From positions 1 through 12,510 of the forward strand of contig CAMYXG010000023.1 in the NCBI GenBank assembly GCA_947303225.1: 12,510 nt of DNA, given 5' to 3'. Numbering within the stretch: position 1 is the first letter of the stretch; each line of letters opens with the position of its first letter. Position numbers and translations under genes: made by a program. This stretch comes from an uncultured Caryophanales bacterium. Lineage in GTDB: Bacteria > Bacillota_I > Bacilli_A > RF39 > UBA660. The notes below the pieces were generated by a model, which was given only the letters and a program-made list of their open reading frames with translations, did no database searches and was not told the origin of the DNA. This document shows positions 1 to 6,425 of this stretch, in pieces.

Positions 1-2
1 TA

Positions 3-536
3 TATGATGATAACGTAAACACAACCAATTCAACGATAAAAAGTGGAGTAGATGCTTGGTATAAGAAATATTTATCAGATTATTCTGACTATTTAGAAGA
101 TACAATATTTTGTAATGATAGAACTCAAAGCAACCAATCAAATAATGGCTGGAATCCAAATGGTGGAAGCACTTCGACATATATGAATTTTTATGGAGCT
201 AGTGATTTAAGTTGTCCCAATGAGACAGATCAATTTAGTGTAAGTAATAATAAAGCAAAATTAACATATAAAGTTGGTTTAATGAGTTACCCGGAGATGA
301 ACTTATTAAATAATTCAAATGCACGAAAAACGGGACAAATTTATTGGCTTGCTTCGCCTTACTATTTCAACAACTACTACGCTTTCGGTCGTCACGTGTA
401 CACGAACGCTAACCTGGATGGCAGCCGCGTCAACAATGCTAACGGCGTGCGTCCAGCAGTTTCATTGACACCAGGCACCCGTTATTCTGATGGAGATGGA
501 AGTATGGCAAATCCTTATGTGGTTGCTACTAGTTAA
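3..536 (+). CDS. C-terminal part of a surface protein with a putative DGR variable region (5' end outside window)
   Basis: The reading frame is open from the left edge with no stop, so the gene starts outside the window; the ATG at 183 is internal. The visible 177 residues include NSTIKSGVDAWYKKYLSDY and YLEDTIFCNDRT, a Gly/Asn/Ser linker, then a terminal module running from YWLASP to GVRPAVSLTPG and ending NPYVVATS. That last module resembles DUF6273-type C-terminal domains and C-type-lectin-like DGR targets (family knowledge; no search run). Codons 360-446 are unlike the rest: 26 of 29 end in C or T, 18 of them in C, and the patch is about 54% GC in a roughly 30% GC locus. No C-terminal anchor or sortase motif is visible, so attachment is probably by an N-terminal membrane anchor, as in the related gene at 11569. 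An intrinsic terminator follows 5 nt after the stop. Exact function is unknown; ligand binding at the cell surface is inference. Confidence 0.8.
   Translation, partial: YDDNVNTTNSTIKSGVDAWYKKYLSDYSDYLEDTIFCNDRTQSNQSNNGWNPNGGSTSTYMNFYGASDLSCPNETDQFSVSNNKAKLTYKVGLMSYPEMNLLNNSNARKTGQIYWLASPYYFNNYYAFGRHVYTNANLDGSRVNNANGVRPAVSLTPGTRYSDGDGSMANPYVVATS
345..470 (+). other. Putative diversity-generating retroelement variable region (VR)
   Basis: The stretch encodes residues from WLASP through GVRPAVSL. It starts and ends abruptly in composition: flanks use AT-rich codons such as aat, tta and aaa, while here tac, ttc, aac, cac, ggc, agc, cgc and gtc dominate. Seven consecutive codons (360-380) are YYFNNYY written tac/tat/ttc/aac/aac/tac/tac, and 417-428 are gat/ggc/agc/cgc. 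All can derive from AAY template codons by adenine-specific changes at positions 1 and 2, which is how DGRs diversify. Boundaries are approximate because no template repeat is present in the window to align. The 3' invariant end (GVRPAV, about 444-461) would be the place for the initiation-of-mutagenic-homing site. The identification is inference from composition, codon pattern and protein context. Confidence 0.65.
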
Positions 537-541
537 GTAAG

Positions 542-576
542 AGTGTAAAATAAATAAACTTATTTTACACTTTTTA
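542..576 (+). terminator. Intrinsic terminator of the left surface-protein gene
   Basis: A perfect 12-bp stem pairs AGTGTAAAATAA (542-553) with TTATTTTACACT (560-571) around a 6-nt loop, followed by a T run. It begins 5 nt after the stop codon, so unlike the core-gene terminators it does not include the stop. Confidence 0.9.
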
Positions 577-648
577 TATTTGTTATGTGATTTAATAGTT
601 GCATTTTTTACAATTATAGTTTACCTTAAAATAAAGGAGATGATTTAT

Positions 649-1656
649 TTGAAGAAAAATATTAGTTTTATTTTTATTATTTTAGTAGGTTTACTTTTTC
701 CTGTTCTTGCTGATGCAAAAGAGAAAGTAAGTATTACTAGTGTTGAGTCAAGAGAAAATGGTGGTGTGTATGATCAGTTTGAAACTCCTACTTTTGAAGA
801 CTTAACAATTAATTTTAAGGGTTGGTTTGCTAATGTAGGTGAGAGTGTACATTATAAAATCGTTTTTAAAAATGATGATAATAAAGACTATCAGTTTGCT
901 GATTTTAAAGAAGAAGATGGTCAGTTTCCATCTATAGATTATTCTAAGAGTGAATATATCAGTTATTCTTTATATTGTGAAACTGGTTATACAATAAGTG
1001 CAAATTCTACTAAAGAATGTAATATGGCTATTTCTTATATTAAAGAAATACCAACTGAATTATTAACACAAGCAGGCGGCTTTACTGAAAGTAATAATAT
1101 TACTGTAAAACTAGATAATGGTGAAAAGGTAGTCGGAAATCCTAAGACAGGATTTACAATGAGTTTTATTGTTATTATTGTTTCTGGATTAGTTGCTACA
1201 AGTATTATTTTAGTGTCATTAAAAAAGAAAAAATTAAATGCTTTAGTTCTATTATTAGCATTGGGAATTGTTCCATTGTCTGCTTATGCAGCTTCACTAA
1301 TATCTATTAATATTAATAGTGAAATATCAATTAGTTATGGTGCTGGTACTACTGGAACGAATCCATCATTCTGCTATTTTGAAGATGGCAATTATTCTTC
1401 ACATGAGTATGAAGAAGGAATGACATGGATGCAATATATGAGTAGTGATTATAATACAGAAGGATTCTTTGTTTTTCCTCAGAATCCAACCATACCTTGG
1501 GGATCTGCTTCAGGTGGTAAATTTATTAATTATATGGGGCCACCACAAAATTATGGCAGTACTGTTCCTGAAGCTGGAAGTTTTGTTTACTATATTGAAA
1601 CGGAAAATGATTTAATTCAGGATTCTAGTCAGGGTTGTTACGGTTATAGTGATTAA
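649..1656 (+). CDS. Secreted/membrane surface protein with internal NPKTG motif and two ectodomains
   Basis: I place the start at TTG 649, not ATG 580 or ATG 640. AAAGGAG (633-639) sits 9 nt upstream of 649, it abuts ATG 640, and the TTG start gives a clean signal peptide (MKKNISFIFIILVGLLF, probable cleavage after ADA23). The protein is 335 aa. Ectodomain 1 spans about 24-163. NPKTG (164-168) is followed by a hydrophobic span (169-191) and KKKK (192-195), the layout of a sortase sorting signal, but the protein does not end there. A second hydrophobic span (196-211) ends in an SAYA-A signal-peptidase-like site. An aromatic- and Gly-rich ectodomain 2 (216-335) follows, with Cys in its N- and C-terminal parts. 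Predicted topology is out, in, out. I do not recognise a named family. It lies between the DGR-target-like gene and a strong terminator and may act with the surface protein (inference). TATAGT at 615-620 may be its -10, with no good -35. Confidence 0.8.
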   Translation: MKKNISFIFIILVGLLFPVLADAKEKVSITSVESRENGGVYDQFETPTFEDLTINFKGWFANVGESVHYKIVFKNDDNKDYQFADFKEEDGQFPSIDYSKSEYISYSLYCETGYTISANSTKECNMAISYIKEIPTELLTQAGGFTESNNITVKLDNGEKVVGNPKTGFTMSFIVIIVSGLVATSIILVSLKKKKLNALVLLLALGIVPLSAYAASLISININSEISISYGAGTTGTNPSFCYFEDGNYSSHEYEEGMTWMQYMSSDYNTEGFFVFPQNPTIPWGSASGGKFINYMGPPQNYGSTVPEAGSFVYYIETENDLIQDSSQGCYGYSD

Positions 1657-1663
1657 TATGATT

Positions 1664-1692
1664 CCACCTAAATTAACGTTTGGGTGGTTTTT
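1664..1692 (+). terminator. Intrinsic terminator of the NPKTG-protein gene
   Basis: CCACCTAAA (1664-1672) pairs with TTTGGGTGG (1679-1687), including one G-U, around a 6-nt loop; five Ts follow. It starts 7 nt after the stop. It lies at the convergent junction with the minus-strand gene and could also slow transcription arriving from that side, but the minus-strand tail is not T-rich. Confidence 0.85.
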
Positions 1693-1960
1693 ATATGTAA
1701 AAAATAGGACTTGTGGTGTTTGAATTATTATTGGTTGTTATTTCTGCTGTACTATTATTTGATGGAGTATTCATTACATTGGCTATTTTTAATAGAGTTT
1801 TTGCATTGGACATAATCGGTTTTACTTGATAAATAATAGGAATTGCTTGATTAATGACTCCTAGTGTTTTTCCTGTACCATCTAATATAGCTCCCCACTT
1901 TACATTTTTAATGGCACTTAGGCCTTTTGCGATTATACTTGGATTTGTATATGGATACAT
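1691..1960 (-). CDS. VrrA/YqfQ-like small protein
   Basis: This is the only convincing minus-strand gene, 89 aa. Its ATG is preceded by AGAGGTG 5 nt upstream on the minus strand, a strong SD that argues for a real gene. The N-terminus MYPYTNP, then VKWGAILDGTGKTLGVINQA (about 20-39) and PIIYQVKPIMSNAKTLLKI (about 41-59), match my recollection of the conserved core of VrrA/YqfQ family proteins of Firmicutes (WxxIL..TQKTLxxxNQAIP..xQVxPxxxNAKTxxK). The last ~25 residues are a low-complexity Asn/Ser/Thr tail. Family members have no established biochemical function. There is no signal peptide or clear transmembrane span, so it is probably cytoplasmic or peripheral. It is convergent with the NPKTG gene and divergent from the pilus operon. 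Its promoter lies in 1961-2040 on the minus strand, but I cannot choose a box with confidence. Confidence 0.75.
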   Translation of the reverse strand: MYPYTNPSIIAKGLSAIKNVKWGAILDGTGKTLGVINQAIPIIYQVKPIMSNAKTLLKIANVMNTPSNNSTAEITTNNNSNTTSPIFYI

Positions 1961-2014
1961 ATTTCACCTCTTTACTTTAATATATGTTATCTGTCTAAAA
2001 AGTTGAAATAGGTA

Positions 2015-2043
2015 TTTTCATAAAAAAGAATATGTGTTACAAT
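2015..2043 (+). promoter_or_regulatory. Extended -10 promoter of the pilC-like/prepilin peptidase operon
   Basis: TGT-TACAAT (2035-2043) is an extended -10. A weak -35, TTTTCA (2015-2020), lies 17 nt before the -10 hexamer. The -10 is embedded in a perfect 10-bp palindrome, TACAATTGTA (2038-2047), which could be an operator (inference). The SD of the first gene, AGGAAGG, ends about 6 nt before ATG 2076. Confidence 0.6.
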
Positions 2044-2075
2044 TGTATAAGATAAGATGAAAAGGAAGGTATGCT

Positions 2076-3578
2076 ATGTTTGATTTCAAGAAAAAGAAAA
2101 ACAATTTACAGGCTCCTGAGCCTATGGCTACTACTTCTCAACAACCAGTTAATGCTAGTCAAACACAAGTGGCTGCTGGTGGAGCTGTTGCATCATCAAA
2201 TCCAGTAGCTGGCTCTACTGTAGCTATGCCTTCTCAAACAAGTACTGGTGCTGTTGTTGCTCAAGCTGGTGTTGCTAGTACAGCTACTACTAATGGTATG
2301 GCTAATTCATCTGCTGATTCTATGTCTGGTGTGAATTCTTCTGTGCCAGTTAGTCGTGAAAAAATACAGCGACCATTATTTCGTTATCATTACACGATTA
2401 TAAATGGAGTAGGAAAAAAAGAACAGGGTAATTTTGATGCAGAAAGTGAAAATGATGTACGAAACTTTTTGTTGTCTCAAGATTATCAAGTTTTGGAAGT
2501 AAAAGAACGTAGTAAATATGATATAGATATTGGAAGCTCAAAGTTTGGAGCTAGTGATTTATCATTTGCTCTTACTCAGTTATCTACTTATTTAAAATCT
2601 GGTATTCCTCTTGCTGATTCTGTTAAAATCTTAGCAAAACAAACTAGAAAGCCTGGATTAAAGAAGAGTTTTAACCAGCTAGTTTATCAATTGTTAAAAG
2701 GTGAGAGCTTGTCTGATTCTATGAGTATGCAAGGTACCGTTTATCCAAAATTATTAATAAACATGGTAAAGACAGCTGAAATGACAGGTGATTTACCTTC
2801 TATTTTGGATGATATGTCTGAATACTATACTTCTATGGATCAAACTAGAAAGCAAATGAAATCTGCTATGACTTATCCCATTGTTGTTTTAACAATTGCT
2901 TTTGGAGTTTTGATTTTTATGCTTACTTATTTGGTTCCTCAATTTCAATCTATGTTTGAAGATAATGGAGCAGAATTACCAACTATGACAAAGATTATTC
3001 TTGGAATTAGTAAGTTTATTCAGAATGAATGGCTTATTTTAGCTCTTGTGATTATTGGACTCGTTGTTGGTTTTATTCAATTATATAAGCGAGTTCAAAA
3101 GTTTAGAGAAACTTTCCAAATTATCTTAATGCATCTTCCTGTTATTAAAGATATTATCATTTATAATGAGATTGCTAATTTTACAAAAACATTTGCTTCA
3201 TTATTAAATCATGGTGTATTTATTACAGATAGTATGGAGATTCTTTCTAAAATTACCAATAATGAAGTTTATAAAAGAATTATTAGTGGTACTTTGGAAA
3301 ATTTGGGACGTGGAGATACTATTTCTTCTGCTTTCCGTGGAGAATGGGCTATTCCTATTGTTGCCTATGAAATGATTGTTACGGGTGAAACTACTGGTCA
3401 GTTAGGGCAAATGATGGAAAAAGTAGCTAGTCACTTTCAAATGTTGCATAAAAATGTTATTGATCAGATGAAAAGTTTGGTTGAACCATTATTAATATGT
3501 ATGCTTGCAGGAATTGTTGGAGTATTGTTGATTTCTATCATTCAACCAATGTTCTCAATTTATAGTCAGGTTCAATAA
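2076..3578 (+). CDS. Type II secretion/type IV pilus inner-membrane platform protein (T2SF, PilC/GspF family)
   Basis: The 500-aa protein resembles PilC/GspF/ComGB, the membrane platform on which the assembly ATPase acts to polymerise pilins. After a basic start (FDFKKKK) there is a low-complexity Ala/Ser/Thr/Gln/Val region (about 11-95) not usual in the family. The PilC N-terminal region follows (about 100-148, YHYTIINGVGKKEQGNFDAE). T2SF domain 1 is about 163-288, with membrane span 268-288 preceded by the typical SAMTYPIVV; a second span is about 319-336. T2SF domain 2 is about 366-490, with the VTGETTGQLGQMME motif (435-449) and a terminal span 471-490 ending IIQPMFSIYSQV. Without the N-terminal extension the length fits the ~400-aa family norm. 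It is followed 15 nt later by the prepilin peptidase gene. No assembly ATPase or pilin gene lies in the window, so those parts must be elsewhere. Confidence 0.93.
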   Translation: MFDFKKKKNNLQAPEPMATTSQQPVNASQTQVAAGGAVASSNPVAGSTVAMPSQTSTGAVVAQAGVASTATTNGMANSSADSMSGVNSSVPVSREKIQRPLFRYHYTIINGVGKKEQGNFDAESENDVRNFLLSQDYQVLEVKERSKYDIDIGSSKFGASDLSFALTQLSTYLKSGIPLADSVKILAKQTRKPGLKKSFNQLVYQLLKGESLSDSMSMQGTVYPKLLINMVKTAEMTGDLPSILDDMSEYYTSMDQTRKQMKSAMTYPIVVLTIAFGVLIFMLTYLVPQFQSMFEDNGAELPTMTKIILGISKFIQNEWLILALVIIGLVVGFIQLYKRVQKFRETFQIILMHLPVIKDIIIYNEIANFTKTFASLLNHGVFITDSMEILSKITNNEVYKRIISGTLENLGRGDTISSAFRGEWAIPIVAYEMIVTGETTGQLGQMMEKVASHFQMLHKNVIDQMKSLVEPLLICMLAGIVGVLLISIIQPMFSIYSQVQ

Positions 3579-3593
3579 GGAGGTAATTATTAT

Positions 3594-4361
3594 ATGAATT
3601 TTGTATATTTAATTATCTTTTTTGTTTTTGGATTATTTTTTGGATCATTTTTTACGGTAGTTGGATTACGACTTCCTAAACATGAAAACTTTATTACGAA
3701 TCGTAGTTATTGTGATACCTGCCATCATGAATTATCTTTTTTTGATATGATACCAATTGTTTCTTATTTATTGTTAAGAAGAAAATGTCGATATTGTAAG
3801 GAAAGAATTGATGGATTATCTACTGCTATGGAGTTCTTTACGGGTGTTTTGTTTGCTCTTGCTTATGCGGTTTTTGGATTTTCTTATGAATTAGCTATTG
3901 CTTTGGGAATTGTTTCGATGCTTATTATTATTTCTGTTTCTGATATGAGTTATATGATTATTCCAGATGAGGTACTTATCTTTTTCTCTGGATATTTCTT
4001 GATTTTAATGGCTCTTAAATTTGGAGTTACAGATTCTTTATTTCATATATTATATGGATTTATATTATTTGGTGTTATGTATTGTATTATGCTTTTTGGT
4101 AATTTTTTATTTCATAAAGAATCTCTTGGTGGTGGAGATATTAAAATGATGTTTGTATTTGGAACTGTTTTGCATCCATTAGTTGGATTAATCTCTATCT
4201 TTTTAGGAAGCTTTTTAGCTTTACCTATTTCGTTTATTTTAATGAGAAAAAGAAAACAAAGTCTTATTCCATTTGGTCCTTTTTTACTCATAGGATTTGC
4301 TTTTTTGTATTTTACAAAAATAGATTCTTCTATGATTATTCAGTTTATTAAAGGAATATAG
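3594..4361 (+). CDS. Prepilin peptidase (A24 family, PilD/ComC-like)
   Basis: This 255-aa polytopic aspartic protease cleaves the leader of type IV prepilins at the inner face of the membrane and, in PilD-type members, methylates the new N-terminus. The N-terminal DiS_P_DiS-type cytoplasmic loop has two CxxC pairs (C40/C43 and C65/C68), as in zinc-binding PilD. The catalytic aspartates are predicted at D117 (SVSDMSYMIIPDE) and D182 (GGGDIKMM), and PFGPFLLIG (226-234) is the usual C-terminal family motif. Seven to eight hydrophobic spans are visible. A near-perfect SD (AGGAGGT) lies in the 15-nt gap after the platform gene, so the two are co-transcribed and well translated. The stop codon TAG lies inside the terminator hairpin. 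The substrates are not encoded nearby. Confidence 0.95.
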   Translation: MNFVYLIIFFVFGLFFGSFFTVVGLRLPKHENFITNRSYCDTCHHELSFFDMIPIVSYLLLRRKCRYCKERIDGLSTAMEFFTGVLFALAYAVFGFSYELAIALGIVSMLIIISVSDMSYMIIPDEVLIFFSGYFLILMALKFGVTDSLFHILYGFILFGVMYCIMLFGNFLFHKESLGGGDIKMMFVFGTVLHPLVGLISIFLGSFLALPISFILMRKRKQSLIPFGPFLLIGFAFLYFTKIDSSMIIQFIKGI

Positions 4362-4378
4362 TTATATTTCTTTTTTTT
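4353..4378 (+). terminator. Stop-overlapping AT-rich terminator of the prepilin peptidase gene
   Basis: GGAATAT (4353-4359) pairs with ATATTTC (4364-4370), including one G-U, around a 4-nt loop; eight Ts follow (4371-4378). The TAG stop (4359-4361) straddles stem and loop. The stem is weak, but the long T run supports the call. Confidence 0.65.
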
Positions 4379-4380
4379 GA

Positions 4381-4409
4381 TTGACGAAAGAATGAATGTG
4401 GTTTATAGT
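4381..4409 (+). promoter_or_regulatory. Promoter of the dnaB gene
   Basis: TTGACG (4381-4386) and TATAGT (4404-4409) are separated by exactly 17 nt, near-consensus for a housekeeping sigma factor. The -35 begins 2 nt after the T run of the preceding terminator. Confidence 0.8.
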
Positions 4410-4442
4410 GAATTTATGTAAGCTTTTTGGGTGGTGAGGAAT

Positions 4443-5747
4443 ATGAAAAAACTATCTGTTTTACCCGCAGATACTTATATTGTTGTTAATAAGACAGTTT
4501 TGACGGATAAAGATCAAAAAATTATTTCTATGTTGTATCAACCAATTATTGGTTTTGCTGCAGTAAGTCTTTATTATACTTTAATTGATGATTTGGATCG
4601 TTCTGAGATTATTAGTAATGATTTTACTCATCATCATTTAATGGCTACTATGCAATTAAACTTAGAAGACATTGTAATTGCACGTGAAAAATTAGAAGCT
4701 GTTGGGTTATTAAAGACTTATGTAAAGAAAGATAATATTAATCAGTATGTATATTTATTATTTTCTCCTGTATCTGCTAATGAGTTTTTTAATCATCCTA
4801 TTTTGAATGTTGTTTTATATAATAATTTAGGAAAAAGAGAATATGAAAAGGTAATTGGCTTTTTTAAAGTTCCACGTGTAAATCTTAAAGATTATGAAGA
4901 AGTGACTTGTGCTTTTGATGAAGTTTTTTCTTCTGTACGTGGTACTGTTATGGAAGCAAATGAAGATATTGGTAAAAGAAATTCTAATTCTATTCGACTT
5001 CAAAAAGAAATTGATTATTCTCTTATCATGGCAGGTATTCCAGAAAGTCAAATTCATGAAAAATGTTTTAATTCTGATACCAAAGACTTGATTAATAGTT
5101 TAAGTTATATATATCAGCTAGATACATTGGATATGCAAGGAATCATTCGTAATTCTTTGAATGAGAAGGGAATGATTGATAAACAATTATTACGAAAAAG
5201 TTGTAGAGAATATTATCAATTTGATAATTATGGAAATTTACCAACTTTAATTTATAATCGACAACCAGAGTTTTTAAAAAAGCCAAAAGGGGATCATTCT
5301 AAATGGGCAAAAATGGTTTATACTTTTGAAAATATTACTCCATATCAATTATTAAAAGCTAAATATAAAGGAGCGGAACCAACTGATCGAGATAAGAGAT
5401 TGGTTGAGAGTTTATTAATTGATCAAAAACTTAATCCTGGGGTAGTAAATGTTTTAATCAGTTATATCTTAAAAGTTAATCATGAACAATTGACAAAGAG
5501 TTATGTTGAAACTATTGCTGGTCAATGGAAAAGATTAAATATTGAAACTGTTGAAGATGCTATGAGAATTACTGAAAAAGAACATAAAAAGTTAAAGAAA
5601 ATTGTTAAACCAAAAGAGAAAGATGTTTCTAATAAAAATCAAAAAGTCCAAGAACTTCCTGCTTGGTTTAATAATGAACAAGAAGTAGTTGAAACCACAC
5701 AAGAGGAAGTAGAAGAATTAGACAAGATTTTAAATGAACTTGTCTAA
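4443..5747 (+). CDS. dnaB: Replication initiation/membrane-attachment protein DnaB (Bacilli type, DnaD-like domains)
   Basis: This 434-aa protein fits Gram-positive DnaB, which works with DnaD and the helicase loader DnaI to load the replicative helicase at DnaA-marked or restart sites; it is not the helicase. A winged-helix-like N-terminal region with DIVIAREKLEAVGLLKTYV is about 20-120. A middle region is about 180-260. The C-terminal DnaD/DnaB_2 domain (about 296-385) carries ITPYQLLKAKYKGAEP and the YVETIAGQW motif (354-362), matching YxxxIxxxW of DnaD-type domains. A charged tail with LPAWF (405-409) ends the protein. I chose ATG 4443 over GTG 4431, because the SD-like GGTGGTGA (4430-4437) overlaps that GTG. 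In many Bacilli dnaI follows dnaB; here an HD-domain gene follows instead. It has its own promoter and terminator. Confidence 0.88.
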   Translation: MKKLSVLPADTYIVVNKTVLTDKDQKIISMLYQPIIGFAAVSLYYTLIDDLDRSEIISNDFTHHHLMATMQLNLEDIVIAREKLEAVGLLKTYVKKDNINQYVYLLFSPVSANEFFNHPILNVVLYNNLGKREYEKVIGFFKVPRVNLKDYEEVTCAFDEVFSSVRGTVMEANEDIGKRNSNSIRLQKEIDYSLIMAGIPESQIHEKCFNSDTKDLINSLSYIYQLDTLDMQGIIRNSLNEKGMIDKQLLRKSCREYYQFDNYGNLPTLIYNRQPEFLKKPKGDHSKWAKMVYTFENITPYQLLKAKYKGAEPTDRDKRLVESLLIDQKLNPGVVNVLISYILKVNHEQLTKSYVETIAGQWKRLNIETVEDAMRITEKEHKKLKKIVKPKEKDVSNKNQKVQELPAWFNNEQEVVETTQEEVEELDKILNELV

Positions 5748-5753
5748 TTTTTT
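5718..5753 (+). terminator. Stop-containing terminator of dnaB
   Basis: TTAGACAAG (5718-5726) pairs perfectly with CTTGTCTAA (5739-5747) around a 12-nt loop; six Ts follow. The right arm ends in the dnaB stop codon TAA, so the last ten codons form the hairpin. Confidence 0.8.
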
Positions 5754-5780
5754 GTAAATAAGTGTCAAATTTCTTAAAAT
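5752..5780 (+). promoter_or_regulatory. Promoter of the HD-domain gene
   Basis: TTGTAA (5752-5757) and TAAAAT (5775-5780) are spaced by 17 nt. The -35 overlaps the last two Ts of the dnaB terminator U-tract. Confidence 0.6.
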
Positions 5781-5860
5781 ATTGCTCATACTATTATTAA
5801 ATATTGAGATGTATGTTATTATGGATAAGTATGAAAAAAATATATGATATGAGGAATGAT

Positions 5861-6364
5861 ATGATGGAAAAAAATAATAGTTTAGAGTTTTATGATATTA
5901 TTCATCCAATTATTTGTAATCAAGAATTTTTAAAGTTAAAAGATATTCGTCATCATGGCATTACTCGTTATGATCATTGTATGAGGGTAGCTTATTTTAC
6001 TTATCTTGTTACAAAAATGTTAGGACTTCGTTATCAAGAAGCAACAGAAGCTGCTATGTTACATGATTTTTTTACTGATGAAGTTGTAGAAGAAAATGGG
6101 ATTTCTAGACTTAGAAAGCATCCTAATTATGCTGTTATCAATGCTAAAAAGTATTTTCATTTATCTGATATGCAGGAAGATATTATCCGTACTCATATGT
6201 TTCCTGTAACATTTACTCCACCTAGATATTTGGAAAGTTGGATTGTAGATTTCATTGATGATTTAGCAGCTTTATATGAAAAAGGTTTATCTACCAAAAA
6301 AGAATTATCGGCTGCTACTACTTTTTTATTCTTACTGATATTACAATATATTAAAATGGGTTAA
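5861..6364 (+). CDS. HD-domain metal-dependent phosphohydrolase
   Basis: From ATG 5861 the protein is 167 aa; ATG 5864 is equally possible. GAGGA (5851-5855) favours these over the upstream TTG 5804, which has no SD and gives an unlike N-terminus. HD-superfamily signatures are in order: H39 in RYDHCMRVAY, H68-D69 in MLHDFF, HPNYAVINA (87-95), H112 in RTHMFPV, and a C-terminal Asp in WIVDFIDDLAAL (D130, D133/D134). These can coordinate one or two metals for phosphomonoester or phosphodiester hydrolysis. The substrate cannot be told from sequence; single-HD proteins of this size range from nucleotidases to unknown hydrolases. The short C-terminal stretch FLFLLILQYI is hydrophobic and may be a buried helix. 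The gene is monocistronic, between dnaB and the pyrophosphatase operon. Confidence 0.85.
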   Translation: MMEKNNSLEFYDIIHPIICNQEFLKLKDIRHHGITRYDHCMRVAYFTYLVTKMLGLRYQEATEAAMLHDFFTDEVVEENGISRLRKHPNYAVINAKKYFHLSDMQEDIIRTHMFPVTFTPPRYLESWIVDFIDDLAALYEKGLSTKKELSAATTFLFLLILQYIKMG

Positions 6365-6384
6365 TGGATTAACTCTTTTTTTTT
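6358..6384 (+). terminator. Stop-containing terminator of the HD-domain gene
   Basis: GGGTTAA (6358-6364) pairs with TTAACTC (6369-6375), with one G-U, around loop TGGA; nine Ts follow. The stop TAA forms the inner end of the left arm. Confidence 0.8.
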
Positions 6385-6404
6385 GATATAAAATATGATA
6401 TACT
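6376..6404 (+). promoter_or_regulatory. Extended -10 promoter of the pyrophosphatase operon
   Basis: TGA-TATACT (6396-6404) is a strong extended -10. Counting 17 nt back from the hexamer puts the -35 inside the T run of the preceding terminator (TTTTTT, 6376-6381), so terminator tail and promoter share bases. The SD AGAAGGA lies just before ATG 6426. Confidence 0.7.
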
Positions 6405-6425
6405 TTACGAGAAAGAAGGATAGGT

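Noticed and set aside
345..470. GC-rich patch as a recent horizontal insertion or assembly chimera
   Set aside because: The frame is intact across both edges and the flanking YWLASP and GVRPAVSL motifs fit one continuous domain; retro-templated diversification explains the composition better.
542..571. Hairpin downstream of the VR as the DGR hairpin/cruciform that aids homing
   Set aside because: It is about 70 nt beyond the estimated VR end and is followed by a T run just after the stop, so an ordinary intrinsic terminator explains it. The exact VR end is unknown, so this is not fully excluded.
580..648. Upstream ATG 580 as start of the NPKTG protein
   Set aside because: It lies within the tail of the preceding terminator, has no SD and adds residues ahead of a perfect signal peptide that begins at TTG 649 behind AAAGGAG.
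4827..5057. Minus-strand open frame inside dnaB
   Set aside because: Low-complexity antisense shadow of a well-supported gene, with no SD and no recognisable protein.
4909..5091. Short plus-strand frame overlapping dnaB in another phase
   Set aside because: Lies wholly inside dnaB, Leu/Lys-rich from AT bias, no start signal.
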